Positions 1-9,618 of a DNA stretch of 64,000 nucleotides are shown here, piece after piece. Position 1 is the stretch's first letter; each line of letters opens with the position of its first letter. A program made the position numbers and the translations under genes. Source of the DNA: Alphaproteobacteria bacterium (lineage in GTDB: Bacteria > Pseudomonadota > Alphaproteobacteria > UBA8366 > Aestuariispiraceae); assembly GCA_030065235.1 (NCBI GenBank), contig JASJDC010000007.1, positions 155,656-219,655 on the forward strand, written 5' to 3'. Under the pieces are notes generated by a model. That model saw nothing but the letters and a program-made list of their open reading frames with translations. It did not search any database and was not told where the DNA came from.

Positions 1-1861
1 CCGGGACCATGCCGATCGCCATGTGTTTGATATCGAGGAACTTGAACGCGTCACCGGAGACGTCCTGATCGGCGAGCGTCTCCAGCACCTTACGCGCGTT
101 CGGCCCGGCCAGCGCCAGCCCGCACAGCTCGAGCCCCAACGCCCGGACCGCGACGCCGGTTTCGGGCAAATGCGCCTCGAACCAGCGCATATGATAGGTC
201 TCGGCCGGGCCGGAGCCGAAGATGTAAAAGGTTTCGCCGTCCAGTTTCGCCAGCGTGAAATCCCCGATCACCTTGCCATGCTCGTTCAGCATCGGGGTGA
301 GCAGCATCCTTCCGGTGCGCGGCGTCTTGTTCGCCATCAGCCGGCTCAGCCAGGCTTCCGCGTCGGGTCCTGTCACTTCGTATTTGGCGAAACCGGAAGC
401 GTCGCACAGGCCGACGGCGGTCCGCACCGCCTCGCATTCCGCCTTCACCGCCTCGAAGGCGTTGGACCGATAATAGGTCACGTTCTCTTCCGGCGCCTTT
501 CCTTCGGGCGCGAACCAGAGCGGGTATTCCAGACCATAGGCGGCGCCCATCACCGCGTTCCGGGCGACCAGCTTGTCATAGATCGGCGTCGTGCGCAGCG
601 GGCGCGCCGCCGGCAATTCCTCGTTCGGATAGGTGACCTGGAAGCGGCGCGAATAGTTCTCCCGCACCTTCGCGTTCGTGTAGGCCATGGTCGTCCAATC
701 GCCGAACCGCGCAACGTCCATGCCCCAGACATCGAAGCCCGGATCACCGTCGACCATCCATTGCGCCAGAGCCAGACCGACGCCGCCGCCCTGGCTGAAG
801 CCGGCCATCACCCCGCAGGCGCACCAGAAATTCTTCAGCCCGCGCACGGGTCCGATCAGCGGATTGCCGTCGGGCGCGAAGGTGAAGGGGCCGTTGATCA
901 CTTGCTTGATGCCGGCCCGCCCATAGGCCGGGAAATGCTCGAATCCGACCTCCAGCGAGGGCGCGATCCGATCGAGATCGGCCTGCAGCAATTCATGGCC
1001 GAAATCCCAGGGCGTCTGTTTCTCGGACCAGGGCACGCAGGCCTTCTCATAGGTGCCCATCAACATGCCGCGGCCTTCCTGGCGGGTGTAAATCTCGCCC
1101 TCGAAATCGACCGCGTGCATCACCTCTTTGCCGGTCTCTTCATTATAGGCCACGACCTCCGGCATTTCTTCGGTCAGGAGATAATGGTGCTCCATCGCCA
1201 ACACCGGCAGTTCGAGCCCGACCATCCGGCCGACCTCGCGCGCCCATAGACCGCCCGCGTTCACCACATGCTCGGCATGGATAGTTCCCTGTTCGGTCAC
1301 CACGTCCCAGCTGCCGTCCGGCCGCGGTTGTAGGTCTGTCACCGGGTTGCGCAGATAGATCTCGGCGCCGCCGATTCGGGCCGATTTGGCGTAGGCGTGG
1401 GTCGTGCCTGACGGGTCGAGATGTCCGTCCAGCGGATCGTAGAGCGCGCCGATGAAATGCTTCTTATCCATCAGCGGATGCATGGCCGCCGCCTCGTCGG
1501 CGCTGATGATCTCCAGATCCAGGCCGAGATTGCGGCCCTTCGCCCGCATCACTTTCAGGAAATCCATCCGTTCGCGTGTGCCGGCGAGCATGACCCCGCC
1601 GGTCTGATGGACGCCGCAGGCCTGACCGGAGATTTCCTCGATCTCGTTATAGAGACCGATTGTATAGCTTTGCAGCTTAGCGACATTCGGGTCGCCGTTG
1701 AGCGTGTGGAATCCGCCCGCCGCATGCCAGGTCGAACCGGAGGTCAATTCCGAGCGCTCGATCAGGCAGATGTCTTTCCAACCGGCCTTGGTCAAATGGT
1801 AGAGAACGCTGCAGCCGACGACGCCGCCGCCGATGACGGCGACCTGAACATGCGATTTCAT
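1..1861 (-). CDS. FAD-dependent dimethylglycine/sarcosine dehydrogenase-like protein with GcvT domain (3' end outside window)
   Basis: The reverse strand reads from an ATG at 1861 without a stop to base 1, so the C-terminus is missing. The N-terminus has the Rossmann motif GGGVVG at residues 11-16, followed by LTSGSTWHAAG. His46 in WHAAG matches the covalent FAD-His site of dimethylglycine and sarcosine dehydrogenases. The later part carries the FAO C-terminal segment and enters a GcvT/aminomethyltransferase domain, which in this family hands the oxidised methyl group to tetrahydrofolate. It is a clear paralogue of the gene at 10440-12896: both start MKSH and share the same domain order. The reaction is probably oxidative demethylation of an N-methylated glycine derivative in the cytoplasm. 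The exact substrate (dimethylglycine, sarcosine or another methylamine) cannot be read from the sequence. Confidence 0.88.
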   Translation of the reverse strand, partial: MKSHVQVAVIGGGVVGCSVLYHLTKAGWKDICLIERSELTSGSTWHAAGGFHTLNGDPNVAKLQSYTIGLYNEIEEISGQACGVHQTGGVMLAGTRERMDFLKVMRAKGRNLGLDLEIISADEAAAMHPLMDKKHFIGALYDPLDGHLDPSGTTHAYAKSARIGGAEIYLRNPVTDLQPRPDGSWDVVTEQGTIHAEHVVNAGGLWAREVGRMVGLELPVLAMEHHYLLTEEMPEVVAYNEETGKEVMHAVDFEGEIYTRQEGRGMLMGTYEKACVPWSEKQTPWDFGHELLQADLDRIAPSLEVGFEHFPAYGRAGIKQVINGPFTFAPDGNPLIGPVRGLKNFWCACGVMAGFSQGGGVGLALAQWMVDGDPGFDVWGMDVARFGDWTTMAYTNAKVRENYSRRFQVTYPNEELPAARPLRTTPIYDKLVARNAVMGAAYGLEYPLWFAPEGKAPEENVTYYRSNAFEAVKAECEAVRTAVGLCDASGFAKYEVTGPDAEAWLSRLMANKTPRTGRMLLTPMLNEHGKVIGDFTLAKLDGETFYIFGSGPAETYHMRWFEAHLPETGVAVRALGLELCGLALAGPNARKVLETLADQDVSGDAFKFLDIKHMAIGMVP

Positions 1862-2101
1862 CACGGATCCTCCCAATAGAACGCCCGGCGCGAGCCTATT
1901 TAGCCAGACGCCCGTCCGATCGATGGGCACAGAGTGTCCGGTCGCCGCCCGGTGTGAAAACCTCAAATGCGACAAAACCTGCTCAACCCTCGCCGACCGG
2001 TTCGGCGCTGCGGGAAGGAAGGCTCGAATCGCGCTAGTCAGGCCGACATCGCGCGCGGCGAAGGGGCTTGGCGCGTCGCACTGGGAATCAGCGCCGGAAC
2101 C

Positions 2102-3460
2102 ATGGCGAGAGAGTATCCAGAGGAGTTCAGCGGAACGGCGCTACAGGCCGCCGTCGCCGCGACGCGCTTCGGATATGGCGCCGCGCCGGGCGATATCGCC
2201 CGTCTGACCGAGGATCCGATCACGGCCGTCGCGGCTCAGGTGCGCGATGTCGACCCGCTCCCGGCGCCGCTGAAAGACCTGCCCGACACGCGCGCGTTGC
2301 TGGTCGACACACTGCGGGCGCGGCGGCGCGGACGCACGGCGTTTCAGACCTATCGACGGGAAGCGCGGGCGCGCGCCGTCTCGGCCGTCAACGCGCACTT
2401 GCAGGCGGCGGCGTCTTCGCCCAACCAGTTTTTCGAACGTCTCGTCGCCTTCTGGACCAACCATTTCACCATATCGATGAACAAGCCGGCGGTCATGCCG
2501 TTGGTGACCGCCTTCGAACGCGAGGCGATCCGTCCTAATGTCATGGGATCGGTCCATGACCTGCTGTTGGCGGTGGTGCGGCACCCGGCGATGCTGATCT
2601 ATCTGAACAATGTGCGTTCGGTCGGGCCGAATTCGAAACAGGGACGCGCCTCGGGCCGAGGGCTCAATACCGACCTGGCGCGCGCCATACTCGAGACCCA
2701 CACATATGGCCCAGAGGGTGACATTACCGACGGTGATGTCGTGACCCTGGCGGGCTTGCTCAGCGGCTGGACAGTTGGCCTGTTGGGCGAGGCGGAGGAA
2801 GGCGCCTTTCGGTTTCGGTCCGATTGGCACGAAAGCGGCGCGAAACGCTTTCGCGGACGTTTCGTGCCTGAAGCCGGCTTGTTGGAGGGAGAGGCGGCGC
2901 TGGACCTGCTGGCGCGGGCTCCGGCGACCGGCCGTCGGCTTTCGCGCCTCATGGCCCAGTTTTTCATCGACGATGATCCCGCGGAATCGGTCGAAGAAGC
3001 GATTTATGACGGCTATACCGATGGGGGCAGCGCCCGGGGCATGGCCGAGGGGCTGTTGGCCAGCAGCGAAGCCTGGACCGAGACGCAGACCAAGGTGAAG
3101 ACGCCCCGGGACCTGGCGGTCTCGGCGGCGCGGGCCCTGGGACGCGCGGAGGACGGCGCCGGTATCGCACACGCGATGCGGGCGATGGGAGAGCCGCCTT
3201 ATCAAGCGACCGACGCAGCCGGCTGGCCCATCGAGACCGCGGGCTGGATCGCCGGCGAGCAGTTTTTCGACCGGCTCGATTGGTGCCGTGGGCTGGCCGA
3301 GCAGGCCGGCGCCGCGCCCGGATTCAACGCGATCGACTGCGCTTTCGAAGCTGTGGGCGGGTTGTTACGCGAACAGACCTACCGGCGGATGCGCGTCGCC
3401 TTCTCGCAGCAGGAGGCTTTGGCCTTGTTCTTCTCCAGCCCGGAGTTTCAATTGCGATGA
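2102..3460 (+). CDS. DUF1800 family protein
   Basis: The open frame extends upstream to 1967, but the ATG at 2102 (MAREYPEEF) begins the recognisable family sequence. The N-terminal ATRFGYGA segment, the WTNHFTISMNK segment and the LNTDLARAILETHTYG segment correspond to the conserved blocks of DUF1800, where NENxARELLELHTLG is usual. The family's function is unknown; members are typically encoded immediately before a DUF1501 protein and are thought to be exported or envelope-associated. That arrangement holds here, because the stop overlaps the start of the next gene (ATGA at 3457-3460). The N-terminus shows no obvious signal peptide. Both genes are probably translationally coupled. Confidence 0.85.
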   Translation: MAREYPEEFSGTALQAAVAATRFGYGAAPGDIARLTEDPITAVAAQVRDVDPLPAPLKDLPDTRALLVDTLRARRRGRTAFQTYRREARARAVSAVNAHLQAAASSPNQFFERLVAFWTNHFTISMNKPAVMPLVTAFEREAIRPNVMGSVHDLLLAVVRHPAMLIYLNNVRSVGPNSKQGRASGRGLNTDLARAILETHTYGPEGDITDGDVVTLAGLLSGWTVGLLGEAEEGAFRFRSDWHESGAKRFRGRFVPEAGLLEGEAALDLLARAPATGRRLSRLMAQFFIDDDPAESVEEAIYDGYTDGGSARGMAEGLLASSEAWTETQTKVKTPRDLAVSAARALGRAEDGAGIAHAMRAMGEPPYQATDAAGWPIETAGWIAGEQFFDRLDWCRGLAEQAGAAPGFNAIDCAFEAVGGLLREQTYRRMRVAFSQQEALALFFSSPEFQLR

Positions 3461-4665
3461 AGGGCGCTCGGATTTCACGGCGGGGACTGTTGGCCGGCGC
3501 CGGGGCGGTCGGTCTGATCGGCGCCGCTGGGACCAGCCGGCTGAGCTTGGCCGCCGCGCCGACCGACAAGCGGTTGGTGGTCCTTGATCTCCAGGGCGGC
3601 TGGGACGGTATGGGCATGATCGCGCCCTATGGCGATGACGCTTACGCCCAGGCGCGCGGAGAATTGGCGCTGCGCACGCCCAATCAAGTGAATGGCGTTG
3701 TCGATCTGAACGGGTTCTATGGTCTTCATCCAGCGGCGGAAGCGTTGCTGCCTTTTTGGAACGACGGCCAGTTGGCGCTGCTTCCGGCTGTCGGGGTCGG
3801 GACCAATCAGACCGATCACACGACAGCGCGGGCTTGGTTCGAAACCGCCGGAAGCGGTGAACCGGGGGCGTCCGGTTGGCTCGGCCGGGCGCTGAACGCG
3901 ATGGAGGCGGCGGACACAGCGGTGATGGCGGTCGGCGCAGAGGGCGGACTGCTCGCCGGGGCATCGGCCCAGCGGATCGGGCGCGCCGGCGATCCGGTGT
4001 CCGCGCTGGCCGCTTTCGAGCAACGGGTCGCGTTGCTCTATGCCGAGACGCCGCTCTTGGCCGCCGCCTTCGAGGAGGCTGTGGCGGCGCGGAACACGCG
4101 ATTGAACCGTCTGGCGAACGACGACCGCGACTCCGATGCGGGCGCCGCGATCCTCGGCGACGCGCCCTGGCTGGCGGAACAGGCGGCCCAGGCGCTGTCT
4201 GAGAGTGAGGCGCACCGTGTCGCGGTGATCGCGCTCGGCGGCTGGGACAGTCATCAGGATCAGGGCGCTCTGGTCGGTCCGTTGCCGCGCCGGCTCGCGG
4301 CGCTGGCGCAGGCGATCGCGCTTCTGGCCGAGGCGTTGGCGCCCGTCTGGGACAAGACCGTGATCCTGATCGCCAGCGAGATGGGGCGCGCCGTCGCTCC
4401 GAATGCTCTTGCTGGAACCGACAACGGCGTCGGCGGCATGGCCCTCATGGTCGGCGGCGCGGTGTCCGGCGGGGTCTACGGCGCCTGGCCCGGGCTCGCG
4501 CCGAACGCCCGGCTCGACGGACGTTTCCTGGCGCCGAGAAACAGTCTTTGGTCGGCGGTGTCGGCCATTCTTCAGGATCATCTCGGGCTCTCGCCGCGAA
4601 TTGTCGCAAATTCGATCCTGCCTAACTTCGGAGACACGCAAAGGCTCGAGGATGTGATCGCCTGA
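3457..4665 (+). CDS. DUF1501 family protein, Tat-exported
   Basis: The protein starts MKGARISRRGLLAGAGAVG, a twin-arginine signal (SRRGLL) with a hydrophobic stretch and an ALA-like cleavage region near residue 33. The mature part has the DUF1501 hallmarks: LVVLDLQGGWDGM near the start, a TDHTTAR segment, a GGWDSH segment and an ASEMGR segment near the C-terminus. These resemble alkaline-phosphatase/sulfatase-fold metal ligands, but the biochemical role of DUF1501 is not established. It overlaps the DUF1800 gene by four bases, so the two form one unit. Length (402 aa) is normal for the family. Confidence 0.88.
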   Translation: MKGARISRRGLLAGAGAVGLIGAAGTSRLSLAAAPTDKRLVVLDLQGGWDGMGMIAPYGDDAYAQARGELALRTPNQVNGVVDLNGFYGLHPAAEALLPFWNDGQLALLPAVGVGTNQTDHTTARAWFETAGSGEPGASGWLGRALNAMEAADTAVMAVGAEGGLLAGASAQRIGRAGDPVSALAAFEQRVALLYAETPLLAAAFEEAVAARNTRLNRLANDDRDSDAGAAILGDAPWLAEQAAQALSESEAHRVAVIALGGWDSHQDQGALVGPLPRRLAALAQAIALLAEALAPVWDKTVILIASEMGRAVAPNALAGTDNGVGGMALMVGGAVSGGVYGAWPGLAPNARLDGRFLAPRNSLWSAVSAILQDHLGLSPRIVANSILPNFGDTQRLEDVIA

Positions 4666-4772
4666 GACGGTTGGCCGCTTCCCAAGCCCTTTGAAGCCTG
4701 CTAGCGTCGTCACTTGAGAGTGACAAGACGGCGCTCAGGCCGCGACAGCGCTCTCGCACAGGGAGGACGTGC

Positions 4773-5375
4773 ATGGGGTCTCGAGACAAGGAAGGCACCA
4801 AACGGCGGCTGATCGAAGCCGCCGGCCTGGTTATGGCGCGCGACGGGTTCGCGAAGCTTGGCGTGAACACGGTGGCGCGCGAGGCGGGCGTCGATAAGGT
4901 CCTGATCTACCGCTATTTCGGCGGCCTCGAGGGATTGATCGAGACCTATGCGGAAGAAGGCGATTTCTGGCCGACGGTCGAGGAGCTGATCAAGGAGCCT
5001 GAAGCGATCTATCGCGCCCGTCCGGCCGCCGAGCAAATGACCCGCGTCTTCCGCAATCTGGTCGCCAGCCTGCGCGAACGGCCTGTCACGCTGGAAATCT
5101 TGGCTTGGGAGATGACCGAGCATAACGACCTGACCCGGCGTCTGGACACTGTCCGAGAGAACCTGGCCCGCGAATTCACCCGCCGGTTCGGGAACGCCGG
5201 CGCGCCGGGCGTCGACTTGATGGCTTTTTCCGCAATCCTGGCCGGCGCCGTCAACTATCTGACCGCGCGCTCACGGCATATCGGCGCCTTCAACGGCATG
5301 GATATCGAGAGCGATCAGGGTTGGAAACGCCTTGACGACACGCTGGAGCTAATCTGCAAGCGCGTCCTCGGCTAG
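4773..5375 (+). CDS. TetR/AcrR family transcriptional regulator
   Basis: This 200-aa protein has an N-terminal TetR helix-turn-helix at about residues 10-55, including VARE-AGVDKVLIYRYFGG, the usual recognition-helix ending. The rest is a helical ligand-binding domain without recognisable ligand residues. The start is supported by a strong Shine-Dalgarno (GGAGG) ten bases before the ATG. It stands alone between the DUF1501 gene and a glyoxalase gene in the same direction, so its target is not evident from context. No palindrome stands out upstream. Confidence 0.88.
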   Translation: MGSRDKEGTKRRLIEAAGLVMARDGFAKLGVNTVAREAGVDKVLIYRYFGGLEGLIETYAEEGDFWPTVEELIKEPEAIYRARPAAEQMTRVFRNLVASLRERPVTLEILAWEMTEHNDLTRRLDTVRENLAREFTRRFGNAGAPGVDLMAFSAILAGAVNYLTARSRHIGAFNGMDIESDQGWKRLDDTLELICKRVLG

Positions 5376-5470
5376 GCGGGGCGTCTGGCGCGTGTCTTTC
5401 ATTTCGAAGACCGCACCCCTATCTTCCGAACAAATTAAATTCGACGAAGCAACGGTGGGAGGCCCCCTCT

Positions 5471-5917
5471 ATGGGCATGCAATATCTGCACACGATGGTG
5501 CGCGTGAAGGACTTGGATGAGTCGCTCGATTTCTATGTCAACAAGATGGGCATGGTCGAGATCAGCCGGAAAGACAGCGAGGGCGGACGATTCACCCTGG
5601 TCTTCCTGGCCGGCAGCGACGATGTCGACGCCGCGAAACAGAACCGCGCCCCGATGATCGAGCTGACCTACAATTGGGACCCGGAGGACTATACCGGGGG
5701 TCGGAATTTCGGGCATTTGGCCTATCTGGTCGATGATGTCTACGAGACCTGCCAGAAGCTCATGGATGCGGGCGTCACCATCAACCGGCCGCCGCGCGAC
5801 GGCCATATGGCTTTCGTCCGGTCGCCGGACGGGATCTCGTTCGAACTTCTGCAGCGCGGTGACGCGAAAGCGCCGGCGGAGCCTTGGGCCAGCATGCCGA
5901 ACACCGGAAGCTGGTAG
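5471..5917 (+). CDS. gloA: Lactoylglutathione lyase (glyoxalase I), VOC family
   Basis: This cytoplasmic enzyme of methylglyoxal detoxification isomerises the glutathione hemithioacetal to S-lactoylglutathione. The 148-aa protein is a single VOC domain pair. The four metal ligands of the GloA family appear in their normal contexts: His7 (YLHTMVRV), Glu64 (MIELTYNWD), His82 (FGHLAYLVDD) and Glu125 (ISFELLQRG). The Y-NWD and FGHLA segments favour glyoxalase I over other VOC enzymes. The ATG is preceded by GGGAGG. It ends 22 bases before the stop of the convergent deacylase gene. Confidence 0.9.
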   Translation: MGMQYLHTMVRVKDLDESLDFYVNKMGMVEISRKDSEGGRFTLVFLAGSDDVDAAKQNRAPMIELTYNWDPEDYTGGRNFGHLAYLVDDVYETCQKLMDAGVTINRPPRDGHMAFVRSPDGISFELLQRGDAKAPAEPWASMPNTGSW

Positions 5918-5938
5918 AACCGTGCTAAAGGCTGGCCG

Positions 5939-6922
5939 TTACAGTCGGCCGATGTGAAACAGGCAGTCTCCGCGAATGACGCGGGCCGGAACCCGTTTCG
6001 CCAGGACGACGCCGTCATGCGCCGCGTGCGCTTCGACCGGTTCCGCGCCCGGCGTCTCCGGCTCGTGGATCAAGGCCAACATCTGGCCGGCCGAGACCGC
6101 CTGTCCGGGTCCAACGAGCGGTTCGAACAGGCCCTGCATGTCCGCATAGACCAACGCCTCGCGCCGGAAACGGGTTGTCTTCACAGCGCTCGGCGGCGGC
6201 GCGGATTTCAGAAGCCCGATCCGATTAAGGCAGCGTATGAGCCCGTCCTTGGCCATCTTCAGGAAAGCGCTGTCGATCATTCCGGCGCCGCCCAACTCCG
6301 CCGTCACGCCGCATACGTCCTGGCGCTGCGCCGCGGAGGAGGAATAGGCGCCTTTCAAATCGCGCGGGTAGAGCAGCGCGTTCGGCAGCCCGAAATCCTG
6401 AATAATGGCCTCCTTCAGCGCCTTGTTCGGGTCGTCCGCAAAGCGCGAGAGGATTAGCGTCGGTTCGTACAGCAAAGACGATCCGCCGGAATGCAAATCG
6501 AACAGGAAGTCCGCTTCCGTCAGAAGCGTATTTTCGATATAGTCCGCGATCGCAGCGGTCGGACCGCCGCCGGGGTCGCCCGGGAAGCTGCGGTTCAGAT
6601 TGCCTTCATCGATCGGCGAGGTTCTAAGCCCGGCCTGCGCTGCGGGGAAATTCGCCATCGGCAGGATGACCAGGCGGCCGCTAACGTCGTCGGGCGTCAA
6701 CTCGCGGATCAGCGTCGATAGCAGCGCCTGCCCCTCATACTCATCGCCATGATTCCCCGCCATCAAGAGGACGGTCGGACCCGCGCCGGCCGCAATAACG
6801 GCGATCGGGATCGGGATGAAGCCATAGGCCGAGCGATGGACAGAGTGGGCCAGACGCAGATAGCCCAGATGTTTCCCGTCTGCGCGCAGATTGATGTCGG
6901 GTCGGATCGGCGATCGGGCCAC
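5939..6922 (-). CDS. Succinylglutamate desuccinylase/aspartoacylase family deacylase, DoeB-like
   Basis: This zinc-dependent N-deacylase belongs to the M14-like AstE/AspA family. His58 and Glu61 in NHGDEYEG, and His144 in FDLHSGGSS, are the expected zinc ligands. NLNRSFPG (residues 108-115) is the substrate-carboxylate-binding segment, and TAELGG holds the likely catalytic Glu. The C-terminal approximately 100 residues form the biotin-lipoyl-like domain usual in this family. The closest functional match I recognise is N-alpha-acetyl-diaminobutyrate deacetylase DoeB of ectoine breakdown, but no other doe gene is visible nearby, so this assignment is inference. It lies downstream of the MttB-family gene on the same strand and could be co-transcribed with it. 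Confidence 0.8.
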   Translation of the reverse strand: MARSPIRPDINLRADGKHLGYLRLAHSVHRSAYGFIPIPIAVIAAGAGPTVLLMAGNHGDEYEGQALLSTLIRELTPDDVSGRLVILPMANFPAAQAGLRTSPIDEGNLNRSFPGDPGGGPTAAIADYIENTLLTEADFLFDLHSGGSSLLYEPTLILSRFADDPNKALKEAIIQDFGLPNALLYPRDLKGAYSSSAAQRQDVCGVTAELGGAGMIDSAFLKMAKDGLIRCLNRIGLLKSAPPPSAVKTTRFRREALVYADMQGLFEPLVGPGQAVSAGQMLALIHEPETPGAEPVEAHAAHDGVVLAKRVPARVIRGDCLFHIGRL

Positions 6923-6988
6923 GGCGGTCTCTCTTATGCTGCGACCCTCAATCTGGCCGGGTCCGGGCCTAATGCCGGGGCTCAGGCG

Positions 6989-8584
6989 CTAGACATTGCT
7001 GTCAGGCGTCGCCGCCTTGCGCTGCGCGACGAAATCGCGAACCGCTTCATCGACCTCGACAGGAATAGCAGGCGCCTCATAACTGGCCAACAGGTTGGCG
7101 ACGGACTCGGCCGCGCGCGCGGAGATATCCTTCGCGCCGTCCGCCTGCCATTGCTCGAAGGAATTATTGTCGGCCAGGGGCGACCGGTAGAACGCGTCTT
7201 CGAAATTCGCCTGGGTATGGGCGCAGCCGAGGAAATGCGCGCCGGGCCCGACCTCGCGCAAGGCGTCCAATCCTTGGCCGTTCTCGCTCAGGTCCGGCCC
7301 TTCGAGCAGGCGCGCGATCATCGCGCATTGATCGGCGTCCATTACGAACTTCTCGTAGCCCATCGCGAGCCCGCCTTCGAGCCAACCCGCCGCGTGCAGC
7401 ATGAAATTCACCCCGGCCAGAGCGGCGTTCTGCAATGTGTTCGCAGCTTCGTAAGCGGCTTGCGCGTCAGGGACCTTTGAGGCGCACAGGCCGCCGCCCG
7501 ACCGGAAGGGCACGCCAAGGCGGCGCGCCAGCTGCGCCGCGCCATAGAGCACCAGGGTCGGCTCTGGCGTGCCGAAGGTTGGGGCCCCGGACTGCATTGA
7601 GATTGAGGACGCGAACGTGCCGAAAACGACCGGCGCGCCAGGCCGGACCAATTGGGTCAGGGCGACGCCGCTCATCGCTTCGGCCAGGATCTGCGCCAGG
7701 GTGCCGGCGACCGTGACCGGGCTCATGGCGCCGGCCAGGATGAAGGGGGAGATTACGGTCGCTTGATTGTTCCGCGCATAGACTTTCAACGCGCCGAGCA
7801 TCGTATCGTCCCAGACCATCGGCGAATTGGCGTTGATCAGATTGATCACCACGCAGTTCTGATCGACGAAATCGGCGCCGAAGACCCGCTTGCAGATCTC
7901 GACCGTGTCTTCCGCACGCTCCGGCGCGGTGACCGATCCCATGAAGGGTTTGTCGCTGTAGCGGATATGGCTGTACACCATGTCCAGATGCCGTTTGTTC
8001 ACCGGCAGATCGACCGGCTCGCATAGCGTGCCGCCGGAATGATGCAAGCCCGGCGACAGATAGGCGAGCTTCACGAAATTCCGGAAATCCTCGATCGTGG
8101 CGTAGCGGCGGCCTTCCGCTTGCGAGCGGATGAAGGGCGGGCCATAGGCCGGGACCATCACGCAATGCGGTCCGCCGATTTCGACGCTGCGCGCCGGATT
8201 GCGGGCGTATTGCGTGAACTGTTTCGGCGCCGAGTTTTGGATGATTTCGCGCAACATGCCTTTTTCGAACCGCACGCGTTGCCCATCGATTTTGGCGCCG
8301 GCGGCGCGCCAGATATCCAGCGTCTCGGGATCGTCGCGGAATTCGATGCCGATATCCGCCAGGACGGTCTCCGCGTTGGCCTCTATAGTCGCGAGTTGTT
8401 CTTCGTCGAAAGGGTCGAAGGTCGGAATCTTGCGGGTGATAAAGGCGGCTGAAGCGCCGCCTTGTTGGGCGCGGGTCGCCTGCCGCGCGGCCCGTCCGCC
8501 GCCGCGACGTCCGCGCCGGCCTGCGGACGTCTCCGCAGCGCTTGCGGCCGAGGTCTCGGGGCTTGGAGTTGATGCTGGGGTCAT
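6989..8584 (-). CDS. Trimethylamine methyltransferase (MttB) family protein, non-pyrrolysine type
   Basis: The ATG at 8584 gives 531 aa and has GGAG seven bases upstream; an alternative TTG four codons earlier overlaps that site and is unlikely. Residues from about 50 onward follow the MttB family throughout (for example GLHHSGGTLCEP, YSDKPFMGSVTAPERAEDTVE and the C-terminal PGAHFLGCAHTQANFEDAFYRS). No in-frame amber codon interrupts the gene, so it is a non-Pyl member. Characterised relatives demethylate glycine betaine or similar quaternary amines and pass the methyl to a corrinoid protein. No corrinoid protein gene is visible in the window. An unusual Arg/Gly-rich stretch (GRRGRRGGGRAARQ) precedes the barrel. 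Confidence 0.85.
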   Translation of the reverse strand: MTPASTPSPETSAASAAETSAGRRGRRGGGRAARQATRAQQGGASAAFITRKIPTFDPFDEEQLATIEANAETVLADIGIEFRDDPETLDIWRAAGAKIDGQRVRFEKGMLREIIQNSAPKQFTQYARNPARSVEIGGPHCVMVPAYGPPFIRSQAEGRRYATIEDFRNFVKLAYLSPGLHHSGGTLCEPVDLPVNKRHLDMVYSHIRYSDKPFMGSVTAPERAEDTVEICKRVFGADFVDQNCVVINLINANSPMVWDDTMLGALKVYARNNQATVISPFILAGAMSPVTVAGTLAQILAEAMSGVALTQLVRPGAPVVFGTFASSISMQSGAPTFGTPEPTLVLYGAAQLARRLGVPFRSGGGLCASKVPDAQAAYEAANTLQNAALAGVNFMLHAAGWLEGGLAMGYEKFVMDADQCAMIARLLEGPDLSENGQGLDALREVGPGAHFLGCAHTQANFEDAFYRSPLADNNSFEQWQADGAKDISARAAESVANLLASYEAPAIPVEVDEAVRDFVAQRKAATPDSNV

Positions 8585-8711
8585 AAAAGTCTCCAATCGC
8601 CTTGCCCCAACGGGACGCGGCCCACAGAAACCAAGACAATCAGAGGCCGCGGTTGGGGACCTGCGGATTCGCGACCCGGAACCGGCCTTGCCGCGTCACC
8701 GGCGCAGGGCC

Positions 8712-9611
8712 TCAGGCGCGCTTGGCCGTCACCACCGCGTAAATTGCGCCGGCCACCAACGCCAGTGCGCCAAATTCCGGCCAGCCGGGCTCCTCGTCCA
8801 GCAGCAGCATGCCGGAGAAGACGCCGATCACCGGGATGAACAGCGTCGAAACGCTCGAGATGACTACCGGCACTAGGGTCGCGATTCGATTGAAGGCGTA
8901 GAAGCAGAACACGCCGGCGATGGTGCAATTATAGAGCAGCGCCAGCCAGGGCCCCAAACTCGCGCGGCTCAGGTCCCAACTGGCGAAGAAAAGCGACAGG
9001 ATTATGATTGGGATAACGCCGATGGCTTGCATCCAGGCCGACAAGGTCGTTGTCGACAGGCTGAAACCGTAGTGCCGGATATAGACCGTGCCGCAGCCCC
9101 AGAGAAACGCCGCCAGGATGCAGCTCGCCGTGCCGATCGGGCTCGCGCCGATGACCCTGAAATCCTCCACCAACAGCAGCAGCATGGCGCATAGGCCCAG
9201 CGCCAACCCGACGATCTGGCGCAGAGTGAGGCCCGCCTTGGCGACCAGGACCGATAGGGCGGTGGCCCAGACCGGCATCGTATAGCCCAGAATCGCCGCG
9301 CGCCCAGACTCCATCTCGCCGATGCCGTAAAGGATAAAGACATTCCAGCCGGTAATTCCCATCAGGCCGGCGGGAACCAATCCGCGCCAATCCCGCATGG
9401 TCGGGCTCAACCTCTGACCAGCGGCGCGGGCCAGCAGAAAGAAGCCGAACGCTGAGACCGCGACATTGATCGCGCGGAAAGTGAGGACATCGAAGCCAGC
9501 CAACCCGACCTTCATAATTGGCCAGTTCAAGCCCCAGAACAGGGTCAGGAGCGGCAGCAGGATCACCACCTCGCGCGGCAGAACGCCCCAGCCGCCGGGC
9601 TCGCGAGTCAT
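8712..9611 (-). CDS. EamA family (DMT) transporter
   Basis: This is a 299-aa integral membrane protein with about ten hydrophobic segments arranged as two EamA repeats. The first begins with LLTLFWGLNWPIMKVGL and the second with ILAAFLWGCGTVYIRHYGF. Family members are drug/metabolite permeases that mostly export amino acids, nucleosides or similar small solutes. No substrate is indicated. It lies upstream of the MttB-family gene on the same strand with a 127-bp gap, and its start is seven bases from the stop of the PAS_5 gene, so those two are probably one transcript. Confidence 0.87.
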   Translation of the reverse strand: MTREPGGWGVLPREVVILLPLLTLFWGLNWPIMKVGLAGFDVLTFRAINVAVSAFGFFLLARAAGQRLSPTMRDWRGLVPAGLMGITGWNVFILYGIGEMESGRAAILGYTMPVWATALSVLVAKAGLTLRQIVGLALGLCAMLLLLVEDFRVIGASPIGTASCILAAFLWGCGTVYIRHYGFSLSTTTLSAWMQAIGVIPIIILSLFFASWDLSRASLGPWLALLYNCTIAGVFCFYAFNRIATLVPVVISSVSTLFIPVIGVFSGMLLLDEEPGWPEFGALALVAGAIYAVVTAKRA

Positions 9612-9618
9612 CTGTGGG

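Noticed and set aside
23..1249. 408-codon plus-strand frame at the left edge
   Set aside because: Antisense shadow of the partial dehydrogenase, which has clear FAD motifs on the minus strand.
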